Source: Enterobacteriaceae bacterium
GTDB taxonomy: Bacteria > Pseudomonadota > Gammaproteobacteria > Enterobacterales > Enterobacteriaceae
Direction of reading: 5' to 3'
NCBI GenBank assembly: GCA_902363335.1
Contig: CABIZV010000001.1
Coordinates: 558,001 to 622,000 of the forward strand
DNA length: 64,000 nt
Shown here: positions 44,224-52,229 of the stretch, piece after piece
How the letters are laid out: each line of letters starts with the position of its first letter
How positions within the stretch are numbered: position 1 is the first letter of the stretch
Position numbers and translations under genes: made by a program
Notes under the pieces: model-generated
What the model saw: the letters and a program-made list of their open reading frames with translations, nothing else
What the model was told of the DNA's origin: nothing
Database searches by the model: none

Positions 44224-44458
44224 AGAAAGAAACGCGGCAGATTATACGATGTAATACGCAAAAAAGAAAATAAAAACGCCGTTTCAAAATCAAAACTCAC
44301 TCATTAACAAAATAAAAACGAATATCTTGTTAAAAAGTAACAGTTGCAGTGCGCAACGTGCAAGCTCAGGGGCGCCTGCGTTGCGCGCTGATTTGCTTTA
44401 TCGATAGAAGAAAACAATAATGAACTGATTATTAATGGAAAATAGCGAGTGCGAACAT

Positions 44459-44674
44459 ATGGGTAATCAAGCAAAAGACGATGTTTTATACCAGGAGATG
44501 TGTCGCGTTGTGGGTAAGGTTGTCCTGGAAATGCGGGATTTAGGCCAGGAGCCAAAGCATATGGTGATTGCGGGTGTGGTGCGCACGGCGCTGGCGAATA
44601 GCAAGATCCAGCGCTCAGAGTTGACGCGCGATGCGATGCAAAAGGTGGTGACAGCGCTATCCGGCCAACCCTAA
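44459..44674 (+). CDS. fumD: FumD (YdhZ), small fumarase D
   Basis: A 71-residue protein from the ATG at 44459 (24 bases inside an open frame from 44435). It matches E. coli FumD/YdhZ through MCRVVGKVVLEMRDLGQEPKHMVIAGVVRTALAN. E. coli FumD was reported to have fumarase activity. The last residues (SGQP) differ from E. coli, and the arsB remnant begins at the same point, so the 3' end may have been altered when the two were joined. Confidence 0.82.
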   Translation: MGNQAKDDVLYQEMCRVVGKVVLEMRDLGQEPKHMVIAGVVRTALANSKIQRSELTRDAMQKVVTALSGQP

Positions 44675-44862
44675 CCGACAATTTAGGTCCGAAAATTACC
44701 CCAATTGGCAGCCTGGCTACCCTGTTGTGGCTGCATGTGCTTGCCCAGAAAAATATGACTATCTCTTGGGGATATTACTTCCGTACCGGCATTGTTATGA
44801 CTGTGCCAGTGCTGTTTGTCACTCTGGCCGCGCTGGCGTGGCGGCTCTCTGTCACTTTGTAA
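44671..44862 (+). pseudogene. arsB: Remnant of arsenite efflux pump arsB (C-terminal 60 residues)
   Basis: The frame LTDNLGPKITPIGSLATLLWLHVLAQKN... to AWRLSVTL and a TAA is the end of ArsB, with its last membrane span. It has no start of its own and begins at the fumD stop. About 360 upstream residues are missing, so it is dead. Confidence 0.9.
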
Positions 44863-44874
44863 TGAGATACTGAT

Positions 44875-45018
44875 ATGAGCAACATTACCATCTACCACAA
44901 CCCGGCCTGTGGCACTTCACGCAACACCCTGGAGATGATCCGTAACAGCGGTAACGAACCGACCATTCATATATTCAAGCGTCCGCCCGAGGCGCTTGTT
45001 ATTCACGATAGCACCTAG
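44875..45018 (+). pseudogene. arsC: Remnant of arsenate reductase arsC, cut by an insertion
   Basis: ATG at 44875 opens MSNITIYHNPACGTSRNTLE and continues to NEPTI, identical to ArsC including the catalytic Cys12. After 44967 the sequence switches to the antisense of a transposase remnant, giving an unrelated 16-residue tail and a stop at 45016. The remaining 100 residues, with the arginines that bind arsenate, are gone. Confidence 0.92.
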
Positions 45019-45350
45019 GTCACGATCATAGGTGGAGTAGGGAAGGACGACTCCGTTTAGTCGGAGTTCTTTCCGGCCATCCGGGTAATGCCAGACCTCA
45101 ATGTACTAGATAGAGTACATTGTCATACTGAAACGTCAGGGATTTTGAAACACGGCGCGGTTCCCGCCATGTAAAAAAAGCTGCCAGATCATTATCATTT
45201 TCAAGCGACCGATGCACATCAAAGTCATGCCGGGGCGCTTTGGCAAAGCGCTGGTTATAATCTGCCATGAATTCATCGGCATAATCATTCGCAGCATCCA
45301 CAGAAGAAATGTCCCTGAGCCTGAGTTCCTTTACCAGGCGATCCTGAAAG
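44968..45350 (-). pseudogene. ISNCY-family transposase remnant
   Basis: On the minus strand the frames QDRLVKELRLRDISSVDAANDY, ADEFMADYNQRFAKAPRHDFDVHR, LAAFFTWREPRRVSKSLTFQYDNVLYL and, after a stop and frameshift, EVWHYPDGRKELRLNGVVLPYSTYDR, follow the C-terminal half of ISNCY (IS1202-like) transposases. There is at least one further frameshift near 45340. It joins the arsC remnant at 44968. No terminal inverted repeats were found. Confidence 0.8.
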
Positions 45351-45536
45351 TGAGATGAGCGCGTTCCACACGGCTTTTAGCAGAGCTGGTATTATCAGAA
45401 CGAGCACAGTTCCTTAAACGCAGTGAGAGCTTAGCCATAGCCATACTCAATCTGAACCAGAGGGCGCAAGACAATCCAACTGTTATGCGAACTAACTACT
45501 GCACCAATCTGGCTACAATTCTCGCCACCTGACGTT

Positions 45537-45564
45537 AGTGCGCATAATGTATATTATGTTAAAT
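45537..45564 (+). other. dif site, XerCD chromosome dimer resolution site
   Basis: The 28 bases consist of a XerC arm AGTGCGCATAA, the central hexamer TGTATA and a XerD arm TTATGTTAAAT. They match the E. coli dif site at 27 of 28 positions; only the first base differs (A for G). XerC and XerD, activated by FtsK, resolve chromosome dimers here. It marks the replication terminus. It lies in a gene-free stretch between the IS remnant and the VF530-type gene. Confidence 0.95.
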
Positions 45565-45858
45565 CATCTGTAATGATGAACTAATTCCTAAGACACTCCC
45601 ACTATCCGATAGATCATTACCGTGAAGTAAAACCATCATCAAGATTTTAAGTAAATGATGTATGTGTAATCTGCTGATTTGCAATAACTTTATCGAAGTA
45701 TCGTGTTCTACGTAAATTCTGTATTTCCATCAGCATCATTGTGCGTCAGATTTCACGCAGGAACGCCAAAAAGAGATGATAAATCCCCTTCACCATTGCT
45801 GGTCAACCGACTTTCTTGTAACCTTCCCTTGTCAAAAAATTGAAAGAATGGACCCAAT
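45565..45858. other. Gene-free region right of dif
   Basis: About 290 A+T-rich bases with no open frame of note. It must hold the promoter of the VF530-type gene. I see no palindromes or repeats in it beyond dif itself. Confidence 0.6.
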
Positions 45859-46161
45859 ATGACTGCGCATAGTTCCAAAGATCCTTTGCACGGCGTCACG
45901 CTTGAAATGCAGATAAACGCACTGGTTGCGCATTATGGTTGGGAGAAGTTAGGTCGACTTATCAGTATCAACTGTTTTAAAAAAGACCCTAGTGTCAAAT
46001 CTAGCCTGAAGTTTTTGCGTCGCACGCCTTGGGCTCGTGCTGAAGTTGAAGCTCTATATCTCGATTCGCTTGAAGATTTTACCCAAAGCAAAGCAGATGA
46101 AATGGCCATCGACCCTTGGGCCAACAGCCGCATGAAGAGCCAGGACGATCGTGGAAAGTAA
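45859..46161 (+). CDS. VF530 family (DUF2132) putative DNA-binding protein
   Basis: A 100-residue protein with DPLHGVTLEMQINALVAHYGWEKLGRLISINCFKKDPSVKSSLKFLRRTPWARAEVEALY, the VF530 family core. The fold is helical and was proposed from structure to bind DNA; no function is established. It stands alone between dif and ygeV. Confidence 0.85.
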   Translation: MTAHSSKDPLHGVTLEMQINALVAHYGWEKLGRLISINCFKKDPSVKSSLKFLRRTPWARAEVEALYLDSLEDFTQSKADEMAIDPWANSRMKSQDDRGK

Positions 46162-46299
46162 AATCTTCCTTCATCACTATCCATCAACTTCTGGCAAACC
46201 TCATTACTAAAAATTTATCACCTGTTTTATTGGACTGTGATAGTAAGTGTTCACAAACCATCATGCGATTATGATTAAGCCCCTCGCCTACCCCAGGAT

Positions 46300-48093
46300 C
46301 TATACAATGATCAGATCGTATTTTTTGATCTTGCGATAAAGCGTGGCAATACCGATACCCAACTCGTCAGCCGCCTGCTTTTTATTGCTATAACGGGTTA
46401 AGGCATCGCGAATCATCTGCCGCTCCATCTCTTCGAGTCCGGTGACGCCTTCATCTTCTTTTACCCTTCTGGTACTGACTGGGTTAACGGCGTCTTCTCG
46501 TTCCGCTGTTTTTCCGATACTCACGAGATTCGGCGGTAGCAAGGAAACATCGATAACTTCACCCGACGGCACCACATTTACCAGATATTCCATCAAATTA
46601 CTCAGTTCTCGAATGTTACCCGGCCAGCGATAAGCCTTCAGTAAGGTAATCACCTCTGGCGCAACGCCGGGGTAAACCAGCTCCAGACGCCTGGTATGCA
46701 GATGCAGGAAGTAGTGAATAAGTAGTTCAATATCATCCTGCCTATCGCGCAACGGCGGAAGTCTCAGCGGGATAACGTTGAGGCGATAATAGAGATCCTC
46801 GCGAAACTTACCCTCGGCGATAAATTGGTCAAGATTCTGATTAGTGGCAGAAATAATTCGAATATCCACGGGAACGGGATGGCTGGCGCCAACCGGCTGA
46901 ATTTCCCGTGACTCAATAGCTCGTAGAAGCTTAGCCTGGAGCGTCAACGGCATATCACCTATTTCATCCAGAAATAGCGTACCGTGATTAGCCGCTTGAA
47001 TGAGGCCCGTTTTACCATTGGCTGAAGCGCCTGTAAATGCCCCTTTAACATAACCAAATAGTTCGCTCTCAAGCAATTGTTCGGGAATAGCAGCGCAGTT
47101 AATAGCAATAAACGGTTTATCCTTACGATCGCTTAACGTATGTACCGCCCGGGCAACAACCTCTTTGCCAGTGCCGCTTTCTCCTGCAATCATCACACTA
47201 GACGGGCTAGGAGCAATACGGCTGATGAGCTTTTTTAGCTGCCGCATTGGCCGACATTCACCCACCATTTGTTCAATTTGCGGGCTATCCTGGGTAGTCG
47301 CCAGATCGGCTGAAGAATGTGATTGATGGAATGCCATTAAAAACAGCCATTGATCCTGAATCGCGTGCAGCTGCCCGATAATGAGTTCTTTCTTATCATC
47401 AATAGAAATAACGTGCTGAACATGACCACGGATGAAATTCTGCGCAAATGTCAGCGGACGGAAATTGATAGATTTTCCCACCAAATTCCCTTGGGTTATA
47501 CCTAAAATTTTCAATGCAGCCTGATTAACAAACTTTACCTTCTGCTCCTGGCTCACCACCAGAACGCCTTGATCCATATTGTCGAGCATCGTTAAAAACA
47601 TTCTCTGAATATTATCGCTGCCGCTTTGGTCTTCCAGCAGGCGAGAAACAAATATTGACGAAACATGGCGGACGTAATCAGAAAACTCGGTAATGTTATC
47701 GTTTATTCTCTCTTGTTGATCGCGTGTCAGAGCAATCAGACTAATAACGCCTACGCACTGTTCCTGATAAATTACAGGGGTGCCAAGAAAGGCTTTTTCT
47801 TTGCAGGTATCCTTACTCTCGCACCCATTACATAGCGGGTCGAAGCGAGAATGGGTAACCACCTTCTCCTTCTTTGTTTCTATAATGTAACGAAGAAGTC
47901 GCGAATCTGTATTTAATTTTCTGCCGAGAAACTTGCCGTAGATTCCCGTGCCAGCAACGCGACACAATGTATTATCAACAATCTCAACCTCTAACTGAAG
48001 AACACTAGAGAGCATTCTTGCAAACCTTTGAATTGTTGGCTGAATCTGCATCAAAATAGACGAGGTAGTTGTAGGTGTCATAATGTCACTCAC
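46300..48093 (-). CDS. ygeV: Sigma-54-dependent transcriptional activator YgeV
   Basis: A 597-residue enhancer-binding protein close to E. coli YgeV. The N-terminal GAF-like sensor (about 15-170) holds a Cys cluster, CNGCESKDTC (Cys88, 91, 97), that could carry a metal or Fe-S centre. A PAS domain (about 175-260) follows. The AAA+ domain has Walker A GESGTGKE near 300, GYVKGAFTGA for sigma-54 contact, and LFLDEIGDMP. The Fis-type helix-turn-helix is at the end (KKQAADELGIGIATLYRKIKKY). It is divergent from the ygeW operon it should activate. Confidence 0.92.
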   Translation of the reverse strand: MSDIMTPTTTSSILMQIQPTIQRFARMLSSVLQLEVEIVDNTLCRVAGTGIYGKFLGRKLNTDSRLLRYIIETKKEKVVTHSRFDPLCNGCESKDTCKEKAFLGTPVIYQEQCVGVISLIALTRDQQERINDNITEFSDYVRHVSSIFVSRLLEDQSGSDNIQRMFLTMLDNMDQGVLVVSQEQKVKFVNQAALKILGITQGNLVGKSINFRPLTFAQNFIRGHVQHVISIDDKKELIIGQLHAIQDQWLFLMAFHQSHSSADLATTQDSPQIEQMVGECRPMRQLKKLISRIAPSPSSVMIAGESGTGKEVVARAVHTLSDRKDKPFIAINCAAIPEQLLESELFGYVKGAFTGASANGKTGLIQAANHGTLFLDEIGDMPLTLQAKLLRAIESREIQPVGASHPVPVDIRIISATNQNLDQFIAEGKFREDLYYRLNVIPLRLPPLRDRQDDIELLIHYFLHLHTRRLELVYPGVAPEVITLLKAYRWPGNIRELSNLMEYLVNVVPSGEVIDVSLLPPNLVSIGKTAEREDAVNPVSTRRVKEDEGVTGLEEMERQMIRDALTRYSNKKQAADELGIGIATLYRKIKKYDLIIV

Positions 48094-48206
48094 TGAAAGC
48101 CGTATTCCTGTAATGATACTACCGCAGGCTTTAGCAATAATTGGCGCTGATACCCCTTCTTTTTATCATCTTAGATTAATTATGGAAGTCGTATCACACT
48201 TTAATA

Positions 48207-48243
48207 TCAATATGATAATTTTCACGCGAAATTATCATATTGA
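48207..48243. promoter_or_regulatory. 15-bp perfect inverted repeat, likely YgeV enhancer site
   Basis: TCAATATGATAATTT (48207-48221) and AAATTATCATATTGA (48229-48243) are perfect arms around TCACGCG. It is about 175 bases upstream of the sigma-54 promoter of ygeW, the usual distance for an enhancer-binding protein. It lies 114 bases before ygeV, so it could also serve autoregulation. Confidence 0.65.
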
Positions 48244-48398
48244 CGATAAGGCTGTGCTCACGACAGAGATTAATCGTTATATAAATTAAGCTATATCGAT
48301 TTCTGGCGAAATTTAAATACTGGTAATGGCTGTTCGATTGAGACTGTTTCGTGATGCTTATCGCACAATAAAACCGGTTTAACGCGTAATTCGGGAGT

Positions 48399-48414
48399 TG
48401 GCACGTTTATTGTT
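48399..48414 (+). promoter_or_regulatory. Sigma-54 promoter of the ygeW operon
   Basis: TGGCACGTTTATTGTT fits the -24/-12 consensus TGGCAC-N5-TTGC, with the invariant GG at 48400-48401 and G at 48412; the C of the -12 GC is a T. It is 78 bases before ygeW. Confidence 0.7.
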
Positions 48415-48491
48415 AGTTGAAATACAGTGCTGATGTTTGCCATACGGTAACCAGCAATCAATAAGCCGTCATTCACTACCAGGATTGCATA

Positions 48492-49679
48492 ATGAAAACT
48501 GTTAACGAACTGATTAAGGATATCAACAAGCTCAACTCCAACCTGCATGAGAAAGATTTTCTGCTGACGTGGGAGCAGTCACCAGATGAATTAAAGCAGG
48601 TGCTGGACGTCGCCGAAGCGTTAAAAACGCTGCGCGCAGAAAATATTGCCACGAAAGTTTTCAACAGCGGTCTGGGCATCTCAGTCTTTCGCGATAACTC
48701 CACGCGAACCCGCTTCTCTTATGCATCAGCGCTCAATTTGTTAGGACTGGCTCAGCAGGATCTGGACGAAGGTAAATCGCAAATCGCTCACGGTGAAACG
48801 GTGCGCGAAACCGCGAATATGATTTCATTTTGTGCCGATGCCATTGGTATTCGCGACGATATGTATCTTGGCGCTGGCAACGCGTATATGCGTGAAGTTG
48901 GCGAGGCGCTGGATGATGGGCATAAACAAGGCGTGCTGCCGCAGCGTCCCGCGCTTATCAACCTGCAGTGCGATATTGACCACCCAACCCAGGCCATGGC
49001 CGATCTCGCCTGGCTGCGTGAGCATTTTGGTTCTCTGGAAAATCTAAAAGGTAAGAAAATCGCCATGACATGGGCTTACTCACCAAGCTATGGCAAGCCT
49101 CTCTCTGTGCCGCAGGGCATTATCGGACTGATGACCCGCTTTGGCATGGATGTCACCCTCGCCCACCCGGAAGGTTATGACCTGATCCCGGACGTCATTG
49201 AAGTGGCGAAAAGCAATGCCAAAGCGTCGGGCGGAAGCTTCCGTCAGGTAACGGATATGGCAGAAGCCTTCAAAGATGCCGATATTGTGTATCCGAAATC
49301 CTGGGCACCATATCAGGTCATGGAGAAGCGTACCGAATTGCTTCGAGCCAACGACCATGATGGTCTTAAGGCACTAGAGAAAGCCTGTCTTGCGCAAAAC
49401 GCTCAGCATAAAGACTGGCACTGCACCGAAGAGATGATGGCGCATACCCATGAGGGCGATGCGCTGTATATGCACTGCCTGCCGGCGGACATCACCGGTG
49501 TGTCATGCAACGAAGGAGAAGTTACCGAAGCGGTGTTCGAGAAATACCGCATTGCCACCTACAAAGAGGCGAGCTGGAAGCCTTATATCATCGCCGCGAT
49601 GATCCTTTGCCGTAAATACGCCAAACCAGGCATGTTACTGGAACAGCTGCTAAACGACGCGCAAAAACGTATTAAATAA
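48492..49679 (+). CDS. ygeW: Knotted carbamoyltransferase YgeW
   Basis: A 395-residue ATCase/OTCase-fold protein. The carbamoyl phosphate loop FRDNSTRTRFSYASALNLLG, DIDHPTQAMADL and YMHCLPADITGVSCNEGEV are present. Structures show a knotted fold. The family was first described with no known substrate; the cluster context implies phosphorolysis of a carbamoylated intermediate to carbamoyl phosphate, which carbamate kinase (yqeA) would use to make ATP. AGGA lies 8 bases before the ATG. It is first in the operon. Confidence 0.93.
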   Translation: MKTVNELIKDINKLNSNLHEKDFLLTWEQSPDELKQVLDVAEALKTLRAENIATKVFNSGLGISVFRDNSTRTRFSYASALNLLGLAQQDLDEGKSQIAHGETVRETANMISFCADAIGIRDDMYLGAGNAYMREVGEALDDGHKQGVLPQRPALINLQCDIDHPTQAMADLAWLREHFGSLENLKGKKIAMTWAYSPSYGKPLSVPQGIIGLMTRFGMDVTLAHPEGYDLIPDVIEVAKSNAKASGGSFRQVTDMAEAFKDADIVYPKSWAPYQVMEKRTELLRANDHDGLKALEKACLAQNAQHKDWHCTEEMMAHTHEGDALYMHCLPADITGVSCNEGEVTEAVFEKYRIATYKEASWKPYIIAAMILCRKYAKPGMLLEQLLNDAQKRIK

Positions 49680-49739
49680 CCTCTCCGGCTGACCTGTAGG
49701 TCAGCCCAATTATCCCGTTAGGATGAATAAGGACAGAGT

Positions 49740-50939
49740 ATGTCTGCTTTCTCACTGAAAATGGATATTGCCGGTAATCGCTTTTTTACCGGCGAAACGT
49801 CGCCGCTGTTTTCTCGTACGCAGGCGCAACAGGCACGCCAATTCCATCAGAAAATCACCGGCTATCATCCCACACCGCTGTATGCCCTGAACGAACTGGC
49901 CACCCTATTCGGTGTGCATAAAATTCTGGTCAAAGATGAATCCCAGCGCTTTGGACTGAATGCCTTCAAGATGCTCGGGGGGTCTTACGCCATTGCCCGA
50001 TTGCTGTGTGAAAAATACCGACTGGAAATTAACGAGCTCTCACTCGCCGACCTGAAATCACGCATTACCGAGAAGATGACCTTTGCTACCACCACCGACG
50101 GTAATCATGGTCGCGGCGTAGCGTGGGCGGCAAAGCAGCTCGGACAAAATGCGGTTGTCTACATGCCGAAAGGGTCGGCGCAAGAACGTGTGGATGCCAT
50201 ATTGCGCTTAGGGGCAGAGTGCATCGTCACCGAGATGAATTATGACGATACCGTACGTTTCACGATGCAAACCGCACGCCAAAACGGCTGGGAAGTGGTA
50301 CAGGACACCGCGTGGGAGGGGTATACCAAAATCCCAACGTGGATTATGCAAGGTTATGCCACCCTGGCCGATGAAGCCGTCGAGCAGATGTCGGCTATGG
50401 GGATTTCGCGTCCCACTCACGTTTTCCTGCAAGGCGGCGTGGGCGCGCTAGCCGGTGGCGTACTGGGTTACCTGGCCGATGTTTACGGCGCGCGCAATCT
50501 TCACTCCATTATCGTTGAACCTGAACAGGCTGATTGTCTCTACCGTTCCGGAATTAAAGGTCAGATAGTGAACGTTGGCGGCGAGATGGCAACCATCATG
50601 GCGGGTCTCGCCTGCGGTGAACCTAATCCGCTAGGTTGGGAGGTTTTACGTAATTGCGCCACACAGTTTATCTCTTGTCAGGATGCCGTTGCCGCCCTCG
50701 GAATGCGCGTGCTGGGCAATCCACTCGGCCACGATCCTCGTGTGATCTCCGGTGAGTCCGGCGCGGTCGGCCTGGGCATTCTTGCCGCCATCCACTCTCA
50801 CCCACAGCGTGACGCGCTGATGAACACATTACAGCTGGATAGTCACTCCATCGTGCTGATTATCAGTACCGAAGGCGACACCGATGTGAAGCATTATCGG
50901 GAAGTCGTCTGGGAAGGCAAACATCCGGCTGCACGGTAA
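49740..50939 (+). CDS. ygeX: 2,3-diaminopropionate ammonia-lyase
   Basis: A 399-residue fold-type II PLP enzyme. Lys77 in LNAFKMLGGSYA is the PLP lysine; TTTDGNHGRGVAWAA and LQGGVGALAGG bind the cofactor phosphate. It converts diaminopropionate to pyruvate and two ammonia. It sits 60 bases after ygeW and before ygeY, the order seen in E. coli. Confidence 0.95.
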   Translation: MSAFSLKMDIAGNRFFTGETSPLFSRTQAQQARQFHQKITGYHPTPLYALNELATLFGVHKILVKDESQRFGLNAFKMLGGSYAIARLLCEKYRLEINELSLADLKSRITEKMTFATTTDGNHGRGVAWAAKQLGQNAVVYMPKGSAQERVDAILRLGAECIVTEMNYDDTVRFTMQTARQNGWEVVQDTAWEGYTKIPTWIMQGYATLADEAVEQMSAMGISRPTHVFLQGGVGALAGGVLGYLADVYGARNLHSIIVEPEQADCLYRSGIKGQIVNVGGEMATIMAGLACGEPNPLGWEVLRNCATQFISCQDAVAALGMRVLGNPLGHDPRVISGESGAVGLGILAAIHSHPQRDALMNTLQLDSHSIVLIISTEGDTDVKHYREVVWEGKHPAAR

Positions 50940-50967
50940 ACCAATCACTAAAGAACTGGAGAACATC

Positions 50968-52179
50968 ATGGCTAAGCATATCCCTTTTAAACTCATTGTT
51001 GAGAAAGCAAACCACTATCAGCAGGATATGACCCGCTTCCTGCGTGACATGATTGCCATCCCGAGCGAAAGCTGCGATGAGAAGCGTGTTGTACACCGCA
51101 TCAAAGAAGAAATGGAGAAAGTGGGTTTCGATAAAGTAGAAATTGACCCGATGGGTAACGTGCTGGGCTATATTGGCCACGGCCCGCGCCTGGTGGCAAT
51201 GGACGCCCATATCGATACAGTGGGTATCGGTAACATCAAAAACTGGAGCTTTGATCCCTACCAGGGAATGGAAACCGAAGAGCTTATCGGTGGACGTGGC
51301 GCCTCTGACCAGGAAGGCGGGATGGCCTCGATGGTATACGCGGGTAAAATCATTAAGGATCTCGGGCTAGAAGATGAATACACCTTACTGGTAACCGGAA
51401 CCGTGCAGGAAGAAGACTGCGATGGTCTGTGCTGGCAGTATATTATCGAACAGTCCGGCATTCGACCTGAGTTTGTGGTCAGCACTGAACCGACAGATTG
51501 CCAAATCTATCGCGGGCAGCGCGGACGCATGGAGATTCGCGTCGATGTATCAGGCGTAAGCTGTCATGGCTCAGCACCAGAGCGTGGAGATAACGCTATC
51601 TTTAAAATGGGCCCTATTCTCAATGAATTGCAGGATCTCTCCCATAATCTCGGCAACGATGCGTTCCTTGGGAAAGGCACACTCACCGTCTCTGAAATTT
51701 TCTTCACCTCACCAAGTCGCTGCGCGGTCGCCGATAGCTGCGCCGTTTCCATTGACCGCCGTTTAACCTGGGGCGAAACCTGGGAAGGCGCGCTGGACGA
51801 GATCCGCGCGCTGCCAGCGGTACAGAAAGCCAATGCCGTTGTCTCCATGTACAACTATGACCGACCGTCATGGACCGGGCTGGTATACCCAACCGAATGC
51901 TATTTCCCAACATGGAAAGTAGAAGAAAACCACTTTACCGTGCGCGCGTTAAGCAATGCCTATGAAGGACTGTTTGGGAAAGCTCCGGTTGTCGATAAGT
52001 GGACCTTCTCCACAAACGGCGTCTCCATCATGGGCCGTCACGGTATTCCGGTGATTGGTTTCGGCCCGGGCAAAGAGCCGGAAGCCCACGCTCCTAACGA
52101 GAAAACGTGGAAGTCGCATTTAGTGACCTGTGCCGCGATGTATGCCGCCATTCCACTGAGCTGGTTGGCCACTGAGTAA
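50968..52179 (+). CDS. ygeY: M20-family metallohydrolase YgeY
   Basis: A 403-residue M20 peptidase/deacetylase-type enzyme. It shows AMDAHIDTVGIG (metal His and Asp), GGRGASDQEGGMA, the Glu pair in GTVQEEDCDGLCW and a final GFGPGKEPEAHAPNE with a metal His. It probably hydrolyses an amide or ureido bond of a purine-derived intermediate, releasing diaminopropionate or a relative; the substrate is inferred from its neighbours. Confidence 0.9.
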   Translation: MAKHIPFKLIVEKANHYQQDMTRFLRDMIAIPSESCDEKRVVHRIKEEMEKVGFDKVEIDPMGNVLGYIGHGPRLVAMDAHIDTVGIGNIKNWSFDPYQGMETEELIGGRGASDQEGGMASMVYAGKIIKDLGLEDEYTLLVTGTVQEEDCDGLCWQYIIEQSGIRPEFVVSTEPTDCQIYRGQRGRMEIRVDVSGVSCHGSAPERGDNAIFKMGPILNELQDLSHNLGNDAFLGKGTLTVSEIFFTSPSRCAVADSCAVSIDRRLTWGETWEGALDEIRALPAVQKANAVVSMYNYDRPSWTGLVYPTECYFPTWKVEENHFTVRALSNAYEGLFGKAPVVDKWTFSTNGVSIMGRHGIPVIGFGPGKEPEAHAPNEKTWKSHLVTCAAMYAAIPLSWLATE

Positions 52180-52229
52180 ACCCCGTAGTGATTCCTCCCG
52201 TCGTTCGCGGCGGGAGTCTGGAGCATTCT

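Noticed and set aside
45019..45536. A complete insertion sequence
   Set aside because: Only a frameshifted C-terminal part of a transposase is seen. No inverted terminal repeats or target duplication were found.
48083..48289. A 68-codon frame upstream of ygeW
   Set aside because: It overlaps the ygeV start and runs through the inverted repeat and control region. No ribosome site and no known family.
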